Assembly: GCA_020746105.1 (NCBI GenBank)
Contig: CM036617.1
Span: forward strand, 143,014,518-143,078,517
Reading direction: 5' to 3'
DNA: 64,000 nt
From: Trogon surrucura
Lineage: Eukaryota; Chordata; Aves; Trogoniformes; Trogonidae
The translations under genes were made by a program, and so were the position numbers. Below are positions 1 through 64,000 of this stretch, one piece after another; position 1 is the stretch's first letter; the number at the start of each line of letters is the position of its first letter. The notes beneath the pieces are model-generated. The model was not told the DNA's origin. It made no database searches and worked only from the letters and a program-made list of their open reading frames with translations.

Positions 1-1662
1 CAGATGTTTTCCACTGATTAAATTCAGCCCAAGCAAGGTTAAGTAAATGACAAGCAGCTGCTTTGCTTTTTTTTTTTTTTTTGCAACAGTCATGAAAAAC
101 ACTTAGAGCTCTGACTACCTCTAACCAGCCGACACATGGTGCAGCACGTACTTTCCCAGGTTTTCATTATTAACAGAGAGTGTGGACAATCTTCAAAGCA
201 ACTAATTCTTTTCACCTCCAGTCTGTCAGATCTTACACAGATCAGAATTAATAGGAAGCAGCTCAACAATTAAACAAAATAAATAAATTTATCTTTGAAA
301 TGCCTCAGGTATGAATATCCTTGAAACACAGACACACTTCTTGCATGTACTACTTTCAACTGGAGTAAGTAGAAATAAAGGAAAGTGTTAGTGTCACTAA
401 ACCAGACAACAGCTCAGTGCAATACTGCCATTACCCCAATGACCCATCACTCCATTTCAAACAGGACAAAGTGCATTGGTTTTAGGTTCTCAGACACAAC
501 ACTCATGAGAACAGAAGGAAGAGAATCTTAACCAGTAATGTATGCAGCAGGTATAAATTCAAGATTATTGAAGTGTGAAGATTCACACTAATAACAAGCA
601 AGGCCACTTTCAATGTGGAGATTGGTTTAGCTGGCTCTCTGGGGACTTTTTGAATCTTTACCTAAAAAAAAAAATTAACTGTGGTTGTACCACATACAGA
701 GGTTGAAACAAAGCTGTATTTCTTAGATTTCTCTCCTATTTATACTCAAACATACAGAGGTTTTTAATACCTGATAGAATTAAACCAACAGAAAGGTCTA
801 AGAGTCCCTTGTGCATGTATCTATAGGCAAGTTGACAGGCCAGATTTTTCATCACAGAACTTACTTTGGATAGTGCATGGAAGCATTCCAAAAGCACAGA
901 AGATAAAAGTCTGGAAAGAACAGTATGCATCCCTGTACATAAAAATTATTTTCCAAGCATCATCTATGAGACTACAAACAGCATGCTGTGCTAAGAGATA
1001 GCACACAAAGTAAAATTGTTTAGGAAGTGGCTAACACCTGGGTATCTAAAAGAGGGAGCAAAACCAAGAATAATAATTTTTTCTTCTCCATTTTTAAAGT
1101 AATGATCAGTGTAACATACAAATACACACACAAAAAGCACCATCCTCCCCTCAAAGAACCAGAGTTTATTTTACTTCTAATTCTAGAAACTCTTCGGCTT
1201 TCTCAGCTGACATGCAAGGTAAAACATGTAATATGGCTTGGAAAGCAGGTATTTTAAACTCGCATATTCAAGATAAAAAGTACATTTAAAGAAATAGTAA
1301 ATGTATATTTAGTACTCTGCCATAATGTTTTTATCACGATGCCCTGTTCGTCCACAATAATGTTTTGTCATTCCCATCAGAAAGAACAAATTTTTGTGGC
1401 TTTACATTCTGGATTAAATCACATCTTAGTTTTCCCACGGAGCATTCACTACACTTGCTGTAATAAATTGGCTTCTCTTCTTGCAAAGAACTGACATTCT
1501 TGCTTACCACTCCTTTTTAATGCTAGCAATATATAAATGCACAGGCCTATGTTTAATACTTTATTGACTAACAGCAGTCTTCACTTCTGTAATGCTGTTT
1601 CAGTCTAAAAATGCTTCATAAACAAGACTCACAATATCTCTGACATAGACAAGACTTACATT

Positions 1663-1770
1663 CATTTAAAAGATGAGGTAACCGAAGCACAGTGAGTTAA
1701 TTGTCTGCCCAAGGTCACATAGCAAATCAGTAACAGAGCTAGGAACAGAATCCAGGAACACCAACTCGTG
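1663..1770 (-). repeat. MIR SINE relic
   Basis: The plus strand reads like the reverse complement of the MIR core and 3' part: gatgaggtaaccgaagcaca, then gagttaattgtctgcccaag, gtcacatagcaaatcagtaa and cagagctaggaacagaatcc. These match the MIR hallmarks (LINE2-tailed, tRNA-derived, ancient amniote SINE) with scattered substitutions and no target duplications, as expected for a very old copy. Confidence 0.8.
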
Positions 1771-2783
1771 CAGCGCTCCCTCCCCAACAGGAGAGAAGTC
1801 TTTTACATGCAGCCTCAACATCAAAACAGGGTTTCCATTGCAGTCCCACAGCCCACTACTACATGCTGGAGCTTTGTCTCCATTATCATTTTAACAGTCT
1901 CTAGCTGCTTCCTCTTCTTTTGCAGAAAAGAGTTTGAGGCAAAAGCTGACAACGCCAGGCTTTTTACAAAACCAGTAGACACACACACACCAAAAAAAAG
2001 GAAATGCAAGAAGTTGTCCTTATTTCCATTTATAAGATTAAGTACCTGCTTCTTGCCTTCAGTGAGAAGGCTCTGAGATGGCTCAGAAAAATGCCTTTAC
2101 TTCCACACAGTCAACAGCAAAGTGCAATGGAAAACCTCACAGTCTACAGTACTACAGTTACTCTGCATGTCACCACTAGCTGGTGGGTTCTCCCATCTCT
2201 CTCCTTCCCTTTTCTCATCCACTGGATCACATGGAAACATACCTTGCCTTTTGAAGTTAAGTTACGATTGTCTGCAGTTTGGACTTGGGCATGTTAGACC
2301 ACATACTCTGTATTCTGGACTGCACTGGAGTGAGACTTTTGCTACCTCACTGGAACATTTAACAGAAAGTTGATATTCTAAAGCAGCAATGGTGAGAAAA
2401 ATCCAAGTTATATAGCACACACTTATCTGTGCTTTTGAAGGTAAGCTTTATAGAATGTTTCCCCAGGGAACCTCTATTTGTATATTAGTTTTCTATTCCC
2501 TGACACACAATCTGCATTATAATATTTAATATTACAATTATTTGACTAATTAGAACAGAATTAGAAAATTATGACCTTAACTGGATTTCAAACTCTCCAT
2601 AGGAAGCAGAACCTTAAATCCAAAATTGCTCCCCACCCCAGGTTGTTCTCACTTACCCAAAATAATTTGAATTGTATGACCTTAGGAAGGGCAAGTGCAG
2701 CAGCATTATGCTATATTGGAAAAAGCTTCGCCTACAAGAGTGATGCATCCCCAAGTGCTATACAGTGAGGGGCTTATCTCAGA

Positions 2784-2980
2784 ACAACAGAATAATTTTG
2801 GTTGGAAAAGACCTGTAAGATCAAGTCCAACCATCAACCCAGCCATAGCAAGTCAGCTGCCAAACCATGTCCCTAAGCATGACATCTACTCGTCTTTTAA
2901 ACAGCTCCAGGGATGGTGACTCAACTGGTGCCTCTCTCGGCAGCCTGTTCCAGTGCCTGACAATCCTTTTGGTGAAGCTG
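2784..2980 (-). repeat. CR1 LINE 3' fragment (old)
   Basis: On the plus strand, ttttggttggaaaagacctg, caagtccaaccatcaaccca, cagctccagggatggtgact and cagcctgttccagtgcctga follow the reverse complement of a CR1 3' end. The terminal octamers are decayed, so this is a diverged, 5'-truncated copy. A further 270 bp (2981-3250) may belong to another repeat, but I could not identify it. Confidence 0.85.
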
Positions 2981-5900
2981 TGGCATCAGGCACCATAAAC
3001 AGCTGGTTAATAGACCAAAGATCAGGTCAAGCAGCTGCCTTTGTAGTTGGTGTCAAAGTGCAGAGACAGATCATCACAGTGAATTAGTGAGACACAGGAT
3101 TATCGGGGTCCACGAGACAGAAGCCAATTGTGTGAGTGCTGCTGCCTCCGTGGGAGGCTCATGGGCTGTCTTCCAAGGTGGAAGTGGCTCTGAGCCATTT
3201 CAGAGTTGATATCAATTGCATGTTGAATAAAAATTCCACTCCAGTCCATGATCTGACCCACTGATGGGTTTATTTGATAGCACCAGGCTCAGGAACCTCT
3301 CTCAAGGTATTTCTCAGTTAAACAGTAAACAGGTAAATATTTAAAGTATCATATTCCAACAAATTTTCATCCCTGTAAGAGCAGCCTAAGCTAATTTTCT
3401 AGGCCGAAATCCAGATACCCTGTTTTTGCACACATAAGGATAAGACAGGAGCAAGTGACTAAAATCAGTAAACTGCTTTCTGCTTCTCTCCTATATACAA
3501 TGTACATTGCCACATCACAGAAAAATACCCCACATGACCCAACGTGATTGCTCTCGATCAGTTTGTGTTCATTGTTAATTATTTCCTTACTGCAGTCTTT
3601 TGGGGGGATTTTTTTTTTTACAACTAATTTGACCGCTCCAACATTCTTCTAGGAAATAGACTTTCCTAGAAATGGAAATTCCTCCTTCTCTCCCTTCCAA
3701 AGCATGCTCTTTGCACCCTTTTATAGGCCTACAAATCTCACCAGCCTCCTATCGACTCTGCTAATGGCTCTTAGGTTGTTTCTGACCACTCCTTTAGCCC
3801 TCAGTTATTTACTTTGGAAGCCCAGATAACTAAAAGCAACCTGGCTGCAGCGTATCTTTTCCAACCTTTTCTCTTCTGTTCTGACCTGATTTGCTCCTCG
3901 CTGAATCATTAGCCAACTAATAGCAAGTTACATAGTTTATAGTGTCAAGTTTAGCAAATACAGCATTAATTTTCAGCAAAAAGAAAAAAAAAAGCATTAA
4001 TTATTTCCTGATACCGTAACTCTCTTTACATTTTATGTTTAATAACTGAGTCAAGCTTCCCTTCTGCTTGGTTTTTCATCTCAAGTTCAGCTCATTAAAA
4101 AAAAAAAAAAGCTCACAATTGAATCAAATTGTTACAATCTCTCTTACATTTTGAGAAAGTGGCAGCTCGGGATACTCAGTGAATTCAGCAGGGAGATCCT
4201 ACATCTCCTGAATTCTTCTCCGTTGTCCTGTATTAGCACTGCTAGTAACAGGGCATAAGCTCTGTACTGAGTTTGCAAGACCTAAGAAATGAGGTTTTCC
4301 AGGCCTGCCCTGTCCAAACTTTTCCTCATCTGAATTTTAAGTCATTTAGCTGTGACAGCAATTTCTCTAATAGAGCAGGTGTCTTTATCTAACTTGCATC
4401 TAATTAAAATTTACATTAATCACACTATATTAACATCGAAACAGAAAAACCAAAGACTCCCAACACCGAAAATCAGAAAAAGAATCATTACAATGCCAAA
4501 CAAGACTAAACAATCTACACACAATCCACCCCTCATCCCTTCACCACAGTCACAAGAACAAATTTCCCAAAATAATTTTTCTATCATTTATCTTTGTGTT
4601 GTACAACCAGAGTTTCACATCTACAGTAGTAACAGTATTCTAGTAAAATGAGCTATTTGCAACTAAATAGTGACATAGTTTAGAGAAATATGGCCTAGGT
4701 AGAATATCAGAGACCTTGAGAAGTGGAAACAGGATGCAGTGCATAGGAGGAGAGGCATGAGATAAGAGATAGGGCACAGGCTTGGCACTGGAGACTCCAC
4801 AGCTATAAACAATTCACTAATGGTCAGTTAAAGAAAAACGTATACCTGGACCAGGACAAAACTGGTTTTAAGGATGACAGAAAACAAGAAACTCACATAC
4901 ATAAAGGGGAACATATATGGTAAATTCAGATGAAACCTGGAGCTCCACACCAACAAAAAGATATGTAAAAGCATATTAGGAAAGATTTATATGTGGCCCC
5001 AAGTGGAACCCAGGAGAGGAAGAAGCAGCTATCACCACAAACATCATATTCCTCCCTGTGAAGGATCCCAGTTTTCAGCAACTCATTGTACCACTTCCCC
5101 TTTTCTCCCTGCAGTATATGAAACCTTGGGACCCAAAAGAGTAAAATATCAGGAAAATAGATTGAAATTAAGAAGCATGTGTTACAGTTTTAGTTTATTT
5201 TTACTATTACCGGAACTTTAAATATGCAAAAAAACATTGCATTTTAATATTTTTGTAACAATTAGACCCAGGCTAATAGTTATTAGATCAAGATTTCAGT
5301 TATACTAGCACTAAATTCTAGTTTTACTTTCATAATGTGTGCTTCCTCTTGCTTATAAAGAAGACACTGAACATAACACTTGTTAGTCATGCTTGCTGCC
5401 ATACTCTGAGTTTCCACTCTTGGAAGTCCAATAACTACTTCACTTCTGTCCAAGGCTGGTTAGGTCTATCATTTTATGGCTACTCTCCAACAGGCCTTTC
5501 ATATTTTTAAATCAATTCTCCAGTAGTACAACTCAAAGGTAGAAAAGTCTCTCTCCTACTTCCACTCTCCACCTTCTGCACCAAGGTTACTGAAGATCTA
5601 GCTGAATAATATTTTGGGGTTCCCCCCTCCCCCCCCCAACACATTCCTTCAGATATAGAGGTCAGGAAAACCCCACAAATCCATGTATTATGGGAAAATT
5701 CTGCTGGTTGCTCAAACACAACAGAAGAAAAACCAATTTCCTATCCTTATGGTCAAGTTGACTTCTCCCTTGACATTCCTATGATAGAATCTTGGATTTT
5801 CTTCCTTCCTTCTCTTGCCCAGAGATTTACACAGTAATACATGTAACAATGTGTATTCTGAATCCAAGAGTGAAAATTATCAGGGCCACATCAGTACCAT

Positions 5901-8900
5901 GAAATGGCTTACAAAACCTACGCAATTTATTAGGTCAATTTAACCTCAATTTAAAAAGTTGCCTTGGCTTTATTATTTGACAACATGTTAACGGAAATAC
6001 AATTTATTTGCTTCTCTAATTTCATACATGTTTATTGTTTTAACAGTCATCCAAAATATTAATTTTTGGCAACAAAACTTCCCATCCTGGGGTATGCCCT
6101 CCTTTAGGATCCATAATTATTACCTTTTTTTCGCCCCCACCACTGTGTTGGTAGTGTTTTTCTTTCAGTTCTAATACTTAACTTTAGCAGAAACACCGCT
6201 GCCACTAGCCTATGGACAGAATTCGTTAATTATTTTTTTAACTCCATAGTACATCCATGTCATTCACCATATGCTTATCCCTAAGCCAACATCATCATAA
6301 AGTCTCCCTTCCATGCAGGGAAATTTTTTTTTTTTTTTTGCTACTGAACAGCTAAATTTCAGTCTTACATCACAACTGAAGCTAGTTTGAACATTTTTTA
6401 ACTAAGTCATTTTCATCTAAATGTCCCTCAAATAAAAATGTATTCTTGATAAGAAGTCTAACCCCAGTTTTACTGACATTACTAAGCAGAAAAAGCTTGA
6501 GGGAGCCACAGATATCTTCTCTCACTATGCACTCCCCCGCGTTCCCCAAAACCATTTGGTACAAAGTCCCTGCTCAAACTCAGTCTGACCAGTGATCAAA
6601 ACACCAGCCCTAAATCATGCATAACAGGGAGTTGAATAAATGCAGAACAAAAATAAGTTTCTAAACCTCAAAAGCTGCCAGATTTAATCAGAATTGAGTT
6701 CAGCAGAGACATCTGTTCTCTTCTTCTCAGCCTCTGTCTCCCCATAAACCACCTCCAAGTTCTACCATTCACTTTGGTCACGCAAAATAAACCACAGTAG
6801 AATTCATGTAAAATTCTCACTCAGGACAACCAGGGTTGAAAAAACAGTACAGACTGAAAACTTGCTGGTAGAGGCATACAGATATATTTCCACAGGCAAG
6901 TAGCAATAGTACCTACAAGTCATGATCTGACAATTTTAGAAGTTAAAGAGCCCTATGCATAATATATAGATTCTCACTGCAAAATCACCAGCATCTGCTA
7001 AACTCACCTTTTTAAGAGCATGATTTTTTTCAGAAGCATGGTATCTGGATACTTTTACTTGCTAATTTGGAGCATATACCTATATTTATGCTTTTCTAAC
7101 TTACTGACAGTTTTGCAGTCCCTCAAAAGCTTTGGTGTTTGCTTTATTCTGTTAATTTTAGCCACATGTTTTTTCTCACCTTTCACTCAGCTTGTCAGCA
7201 CTGGAATCTACGAATTTTTTCAAAAAAAAATTTTGAAATTTTTGTTTCTTTCTAGGTACTGCAGATTGTAATCCATCCACACCACTGAGATAAAGCAGTC
7301 CTTTTTACCCAATGGAAACACAACCAGTTTCCAGGAACAATCAACCCATTACTAGACAGGTGAACTCTGGAATGTCGGCATCCAAACAAGCATTACAGAC
7401 AGAATAAATCAACATTAATACTATTACACACTTTGTATAAGAGGGCTTACAAAAGTATTCTGGGGGGTCATTGAAAATTACAGTTCCCTCCACCATCCTG
7501 GTGAAGAGTTATACTTATGAAGTTTTGCTTTAAATATGGAGGGTGAAGTGGCAGCATGGGGGGATGAGGGAAATACGTCAGCATGCAAGAAACTCCGAAA
7601 AAGCAAACAGAGAAGCACAGTGATAAATAGGGAATTTTGTTTTCACCCCCGCAGAGATTTATCACTGTGAGTCTTATGACTTTGACAAATTTTACAATAA
7701 TGAGTTGTATATACAAGCTACAATAACTGACAGAGAATAATATATTCCATCTGCTAGAGATGTCCCAGGAGGCTGACCTTCAGGGTCCAACAGCTTTCAC
7801 ATTTTTATAAATTTTTCCTCCCTAATAAAAAACATTATGAAATAGCTATTCAGTTCATTTTGAGAGGTATACGTTGCAGTGAATAGCTGTTATTTGAAGA
7901 TGAAACTCAAGTGCATGTAAAATATTTCAGTTGCACTCAAATGTTATTTGTTTTTCTTCTATTGGGATCAGTCTTTACAACTTGCCACTCACTCCTGCTA
8001 TCATAATTAACTCCCATCTTAATACTTCAGTGCCTTCCTTAAATCTTACAGAACATTAGATATCAGAGAGTTCATACATGTCTTGTCATCCTGATAACAG
8101 ACCCTGCTGCAGGGGAGTTTGTACACAATGGTTGACAAAAATATGGGTAAAGATCAATTTCAAATCTATAGAAAACAATTATGGCTAAGATCTCAGTTGA
8201 GAATGGAATCATTGATGGTTTAAATTACTACATTTAAAAAAAAAAAAAAACAAAAAACATACACCTTGGTACAAAGGGCTTCTTCAATAGCAATATATAT
8301 CCATGAAAACATATTGTACTAGTGTATCTTCAGCATCACAGTTATTTTCCAGAACTGTTTTCTTTCAATGCATGTTTTCTTTAGATGTTCCTTTTTAATT
8401 TCTTTCTAGATAGCTTCCTCATTTTAGGAGGTTTGACTTCAAACAAGGAAACTATTATTGCGGAAGACTTTCAGCCTTTCTATTCCTGAAAGGATGGCCA
8501 GAACTTCTTAGGATTACAGAGCACTGTCAGTCACACCCAAAATCCCACACATGGTACAGAATTAAGTCAGGAATTGTTTTCCTTTTAGGTTACCAAATGT
8601 TTGTTTCAGGATTCCATTATTTACAGTATGTAAAGATTCAGTTCCTACATCATGTATCCAATGCATGTTTTATTACACATACACAAGAATCTCCAATACC
8701 TTAATGTTGACCAGATCTATAGGCTTTATAAGGCTTCCCTTCTCTCAAACCTTCTTCATACAGAAGACGAAGGCATTTTTTCCTAGCTTTAAAAGATATG
8801 TGTCATAAGCAAGTTTTGAGCAAGCCAAGATAATGCTGGATGGACACGGATACACAAACAGGATAGCCTAAGAAAAATCTTATTTTCATTAAAAATAAAG

Positions 8901-9182
8901 GAAAAAAGAAAAGGTGTGTTCCTACAATACAGTTCCTGAATTAAGGTAAAACCATTATCAATGAAATTTTAGTTTAATTTCAGTCTATTTATGCCCAGAA
9001 CAAGAAATCGTCTTAGTGGGATTGTTACTCTGTTGTCTGCACTATCAAGCATTTGTTTCAGGTCTCCCGACAGTCTCTCTCAAATCTGACTGAAGAAGCA
9101 GACTAGAAGAGCTGCTTTAAAGCAACAGCTCTGCTCCTCCCAGGTCAGGTCTATAAAAGTGATCTAGTTCAAACTCAAAGTT

Positions 9183-9255
9183 TCACAGAATCACAGAATG
9201 TTAGGGGTTGGAAGGGACCTCAAAAGATCATCTAGTCCCACCCCATCATCTGTAA
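9183..9255 (-). repeat. CR1 LINE 3' end fragment
   Basis: Begins with tcacagaatcacagaatg (terminal octamer repeats in reverse complement), then gttggaagggacctcaaaag and atcatctagtcccaccc. Only the last ~70 bp of a CR1 are present. Confidence 0.9.
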
Positions 9256-11651
9256 AATATCCAGCCCTTACAACCAATGAATAAAATATTCTACTCTAGC
9301 AACACTGAAATAGAAGCTGGCCTGGCCCTTTTCAATTGCCTTTTTTAATTATTATTTTTCTCTACCTTTTCTGCTCTCAGCTTTTTGAGAGGAAAAAAAG
9401 TACCCCAATTCACAGGTTTCAAGCCTAGTACTTCCGTTTCCCAAGAATAGAAGCCTATTAATTCCAGTAAGGAGAAATTTACTGAGAGAAATCGGTTTTA
9501 AACTTTTGAAAAGTGTCAAGAATGTTCAGTCAATTGAGCAATCAAGTCAGCCAGCTACATTCCTGAAGCTTTGCTAAAGAAGGAATGAATCAGAAAATCA
9601 AATGAAGTGTGACTTACCCCTGACACTTACTAAGGCAAAATGTGAAAGAAAATGAAAAAAAAAAAAAAAGTAAAACTTAATTGGTAAGGGAAAAAAAATG
9701 CATGGGTCTCTCAGGAAAAGAATAAATTAGACCAGCTTTCATGAAAGTACAAGGAAACATTTTCAGAAAATGTAGAAAAGGTTCTTTCACGTTCCTCTGT
9801 TATCAAGCTGTCAGGCAGAAAAAGACACAGGTTTGTCTTTTCAATCTCTCTCCTCTGATGCACAGAGCTTTGCTCAGACTAACTATGAACCTTAAAGGAA
9901 CATAGCTTTAGCAAATAAAAGTGCACTAACAGAGACAAATACAAATAATGTAGTTCAACTGTTTTAAGTCACAGAGCACTTTGCTCCTTCTGTCCATCAC
10001 CACCTGAATTACCACAACATGAAAATACACTCAAAATCCGCTGTTACAGGGTCAGCAAGGAAAACCACACGACTCTAACAAACATCGCCAAAAATGAACA
10101 TAGCATTGCGTTAACAGATCCATTGTTAATGTAGCAACTTCATTCAGAGATCACACCCTTCATCCTCTTCACCAGAACCCTATAAAAGCACTGGAAATGC
10201 CAGAAAACAATTAAAACATCACCATTGCTGAAAAGCATTCTAACCTCAAAGTGACAGATACAGATAAAAGACTACAAAACATAAGGAAGAATGTGAGGGA
10301 TAATTAAAACCTCCATCAGTGGAAGAAAGAAACTCTTCCACAACGACAGTTCATAGCTGTCAGTTGCATGAAGGTCTTTCTGAATCCTCGTGGGAGCCAG
10401 ATGCTCCTACCCCTTACAGATGTGCCTCAGTATGTAACAGCTCTCAGATCTTTGTTGTTCCACATCTGATCTTTGAAGGAGTAGTGACATTGGCAGCATT
10501 GACAGTACAGTTTAGCAATTCCGCAAAGTCAGAGCAATCCAGTGAAATGCCTACTTTTGATTGCATTTGATACAGAAGACACTACATATTTCCTCTGGAG
10601 ACAGTAATATTTAAAGTACTCTTTATTAAAGAAACCATCATGTCAAAACCATCATTACATCCTCTCCAAGCTGAAATTGTGTGCCAGCTTCAGTATCACT
10701 TAAGAGTAGCAATTTTATGCAGAGTTGATGTTCAAGTTTATCAAAAGACACACAAAAACCTAAGCCAAACCACCACATAACATATCTTTGATTAGGGCCA
10801 GCATCTTTGGATACCTCAGTTAACTTGGTAAGGCTTTGCGTGCTTCTATGTATGGAATGTAACTGTCCAGACTATGAGTAAATAATCTCTCCTTGAGGAA
10901 AAAAATTTAGCAAGTCCAGAAGTAGCACAGGTTTCCCTAACCCCATCAGACAAAGTAATTCAAAACAAAGGTGGGGAAAAAAACCCCACAAAAAGAGAGG
11001 CCACCACCTTACCTGATAATAAACAATACTATTTCACACCCACATTTCCACTACAAACTTAAAAAAAAAAAAGAATTTTACAAGCAAAGTAGTATCTTAG
11101 CTCAGCAGGGAAATTCAGTCAGTTTCTAGGTTGAAACACAATAGCCACTTACAGCAACACACAATACTTTAAATGAAGGAAAAAACACACCCCCCTATCA
11201 AAACATTTGTTTAAGTAGGCATAAAAATATTAAGTTTTTGTATCACAATTTATTTACATATTGTTCAAGAAAGATGTAAAAACATTAAGATACTTTTCCT
11301 ATTTTATTTTCCTTCCTTCAAGTTCTATGTGAGCTAAAACTTAAAGGTGGGGTAGACATGAGGATGCTTTCCATCCACCTCAGGTAATTAAAACCAAGAA
11401 AAAAGTAGAATTAACAATATCCAACATCTTGAGTTAATCTTGGTAAACAAAGAAAGCTGTTTTGATGTTCACACCACATGAATCTAAAGATTTCCTTTGT
11501 GACCCCCATTTTTGTTACATAATTGTTCTTGGTTTGAGGACTTTACATTACTGATTAGTTTAAAACTAGTTTTTCATGGAAATTTTCACTTTATCAGTTG
11601 AATTCACTTTAAAATTGCCTCTTAAAAATAACCTGGACATAAGTAAATTAC

Positions 11652-63380
<51,729 letters not shown>

Positions 63381-64000
63381 CTGTAAAAAGAAAACTGTAT
63401 TTAGTGACTTGACAAGTTGAATTGCAAATCCAGATCTAGTTTTAGCTCTCTCATTCATATAACTTCATTAATCTCAAGTATTTTGTGTTTCATCCATTAA
63501 TTCTTCCTAGTCAAGTGAATATCAGCATTTTGCATTAAATAACTTTTAGGAAACATGGAATAAAATTTACAAGACAGCTGAACACGGTTAAATCATAGCC
63601 AAAACTCACATTATCAAGTATAATGTCCTATAGAAGCTTGCCAGAGTTAATATTTCATGTTTCACTGATGGCTACATAACTTATATGCTGCAGTAGAAAG
63701 GTATCATAATGGATAACACATTAAATAAAGTAGAATTAGACAACTGAATGGAGTGAGGAACAGTAACTTCAATCAAAAATGTTCCATTAAATGCGTTCTA
63801 TAAATTCAAAACATACAAAGTACAGAAGAAACCGTTGCTACCACATTACTAGTATCACCATTCAGATCAATAAAAAATTCAGAAGTCTCAAAATATATAC
63901 TCGTTCCTCCAAAAACTGTTTAAAACAGCAAAAATGAAAAGTCATGAGAAATGGAAAACAAAATACACAATTGAACCATAGTTGATTAAATGCTCTGATG
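63381..64000 (-). other. KCNQ1: KCNQ1 intron 1, 3' end
   Basis: This 620-bp piece upstream of exon 2 runs off the window. It provides the acceptor for exon 2 and shows no repeat or gene. Confidence 0.85.

Larger units (their letters stand above)
1..11651 (-). other. KCNQ1: KCNQ1 intron 10, 5' part (no exon 11 found)
   Basis: This is 11.65 kb of AT-rich intronic sequence downstream of exon 10. I looked for exon 11 (the motif around MRTNSFAEDL in mammals) and found nothing convincing. It contains a MIR relic near 1663-1770, CR1 fragments at 2784-2980 and 9183-9255, several A/T homopolymers (68-83, 6327-6342, 8239-8253, 9655-9669) and a C-rich tract at 5624-5638. No CpG island is visible. In mammals this intron holds the imprinting centre KvDMR1 and the KCNQ1OT1 promoter. 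Confidence 0.8.

Noticed and set aside
10319..10570. An 83-residue plus-strand open frame in intron 10
   Set aside because: Checked as a possible exon or small gene; no family resemblance, no splice or promoter context, and it is on the strand opposite KCNQ1.
1..11560. KCNQ1 exon 11
   Set aside because: I scanned the minus strand for the conserved exon 11 residues and found no match with splice sites; it most likely lies beyond the left edge.

Overview
The window looks like bird genomic DNA. It is AT-rich, it contains many CR1 LINEs with the avian 3' terminal signature (tandem ATTCTATG-type octamers), it has ERVK-like and ERVL-like LTR elements, and it carries one chimeric SINE with a tRNA-Ile-like head and a CR1 tail of the type described from passerines (TguSINE1). 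That SINE makes a songbird-lineage genome plausible, but I cannot name a species.

The only host gene I can support is KCNQ1 (Kv7.1, the voltage-gated potassium channel that makes cardiac IKs and epithelial K+ current), read on the minus strand. Nine consecutive coding exons can be placed to the base, each with consensus GT/AG splice sites and compatible phases. By the human numbering they are exon 2 (63290-63380), 3 (35972-36098), 4 (30952-31030), 5 (27781-27877), 6 (22697-22837), 7 (15964-16074), 8 (14893-14988), 9 (13813-13941) and 10 (11652-11814). Together they encode most of S1, then S2 through S6 including the S4 sensor and the GYGD selectivity filter, the calmodulin-binding IQ segment, and the start of the cytoplasmic C-terminus. 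Exon 1 lies beyond the right edge. Exons 11 onward lie beyond the left edge, or at least I could not find them in 1-11651.

Everything else is intronic. Introns 3 to 10 (about 1-36 kb) are mostly unique AT-rich sequence. They hold only short CR1 fragments, one ancient MIR relic (about 1663-1770), the SINE (28622-28810), a 28-bp minisatellite (14436-14530) and a GC-richer unidentified repeat-like block (about 16600-17660). Intron 2 (36099-63289, 27.2 kb) is the repeat-rich part. It has an internally deleted CR1 (36619-38880), a 3' CR1 fragment (41324-42030), an old plus-strand CR1 split by an ERVL-like solo LTR (49899-51095, 5-bp target duplication), a nearly full-length but dead CR1 (about 52983-57500) that itself received a CR1 3' end (56775-56937), and a CR1 split by a young, internally deleted ERVK-like provirus (57985-60581, 6-bp target duplication, two differences between 402-bp LTRs).

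I see no operon, CRISPR array, phage or undescribed enzymatic system. The novel-looking content is in the nested retroelements, the SINE/CR1 pairing, and the lack of any CpG island in the visible part of intron 10, where mammals keep the imprinting centre KvDMR1.
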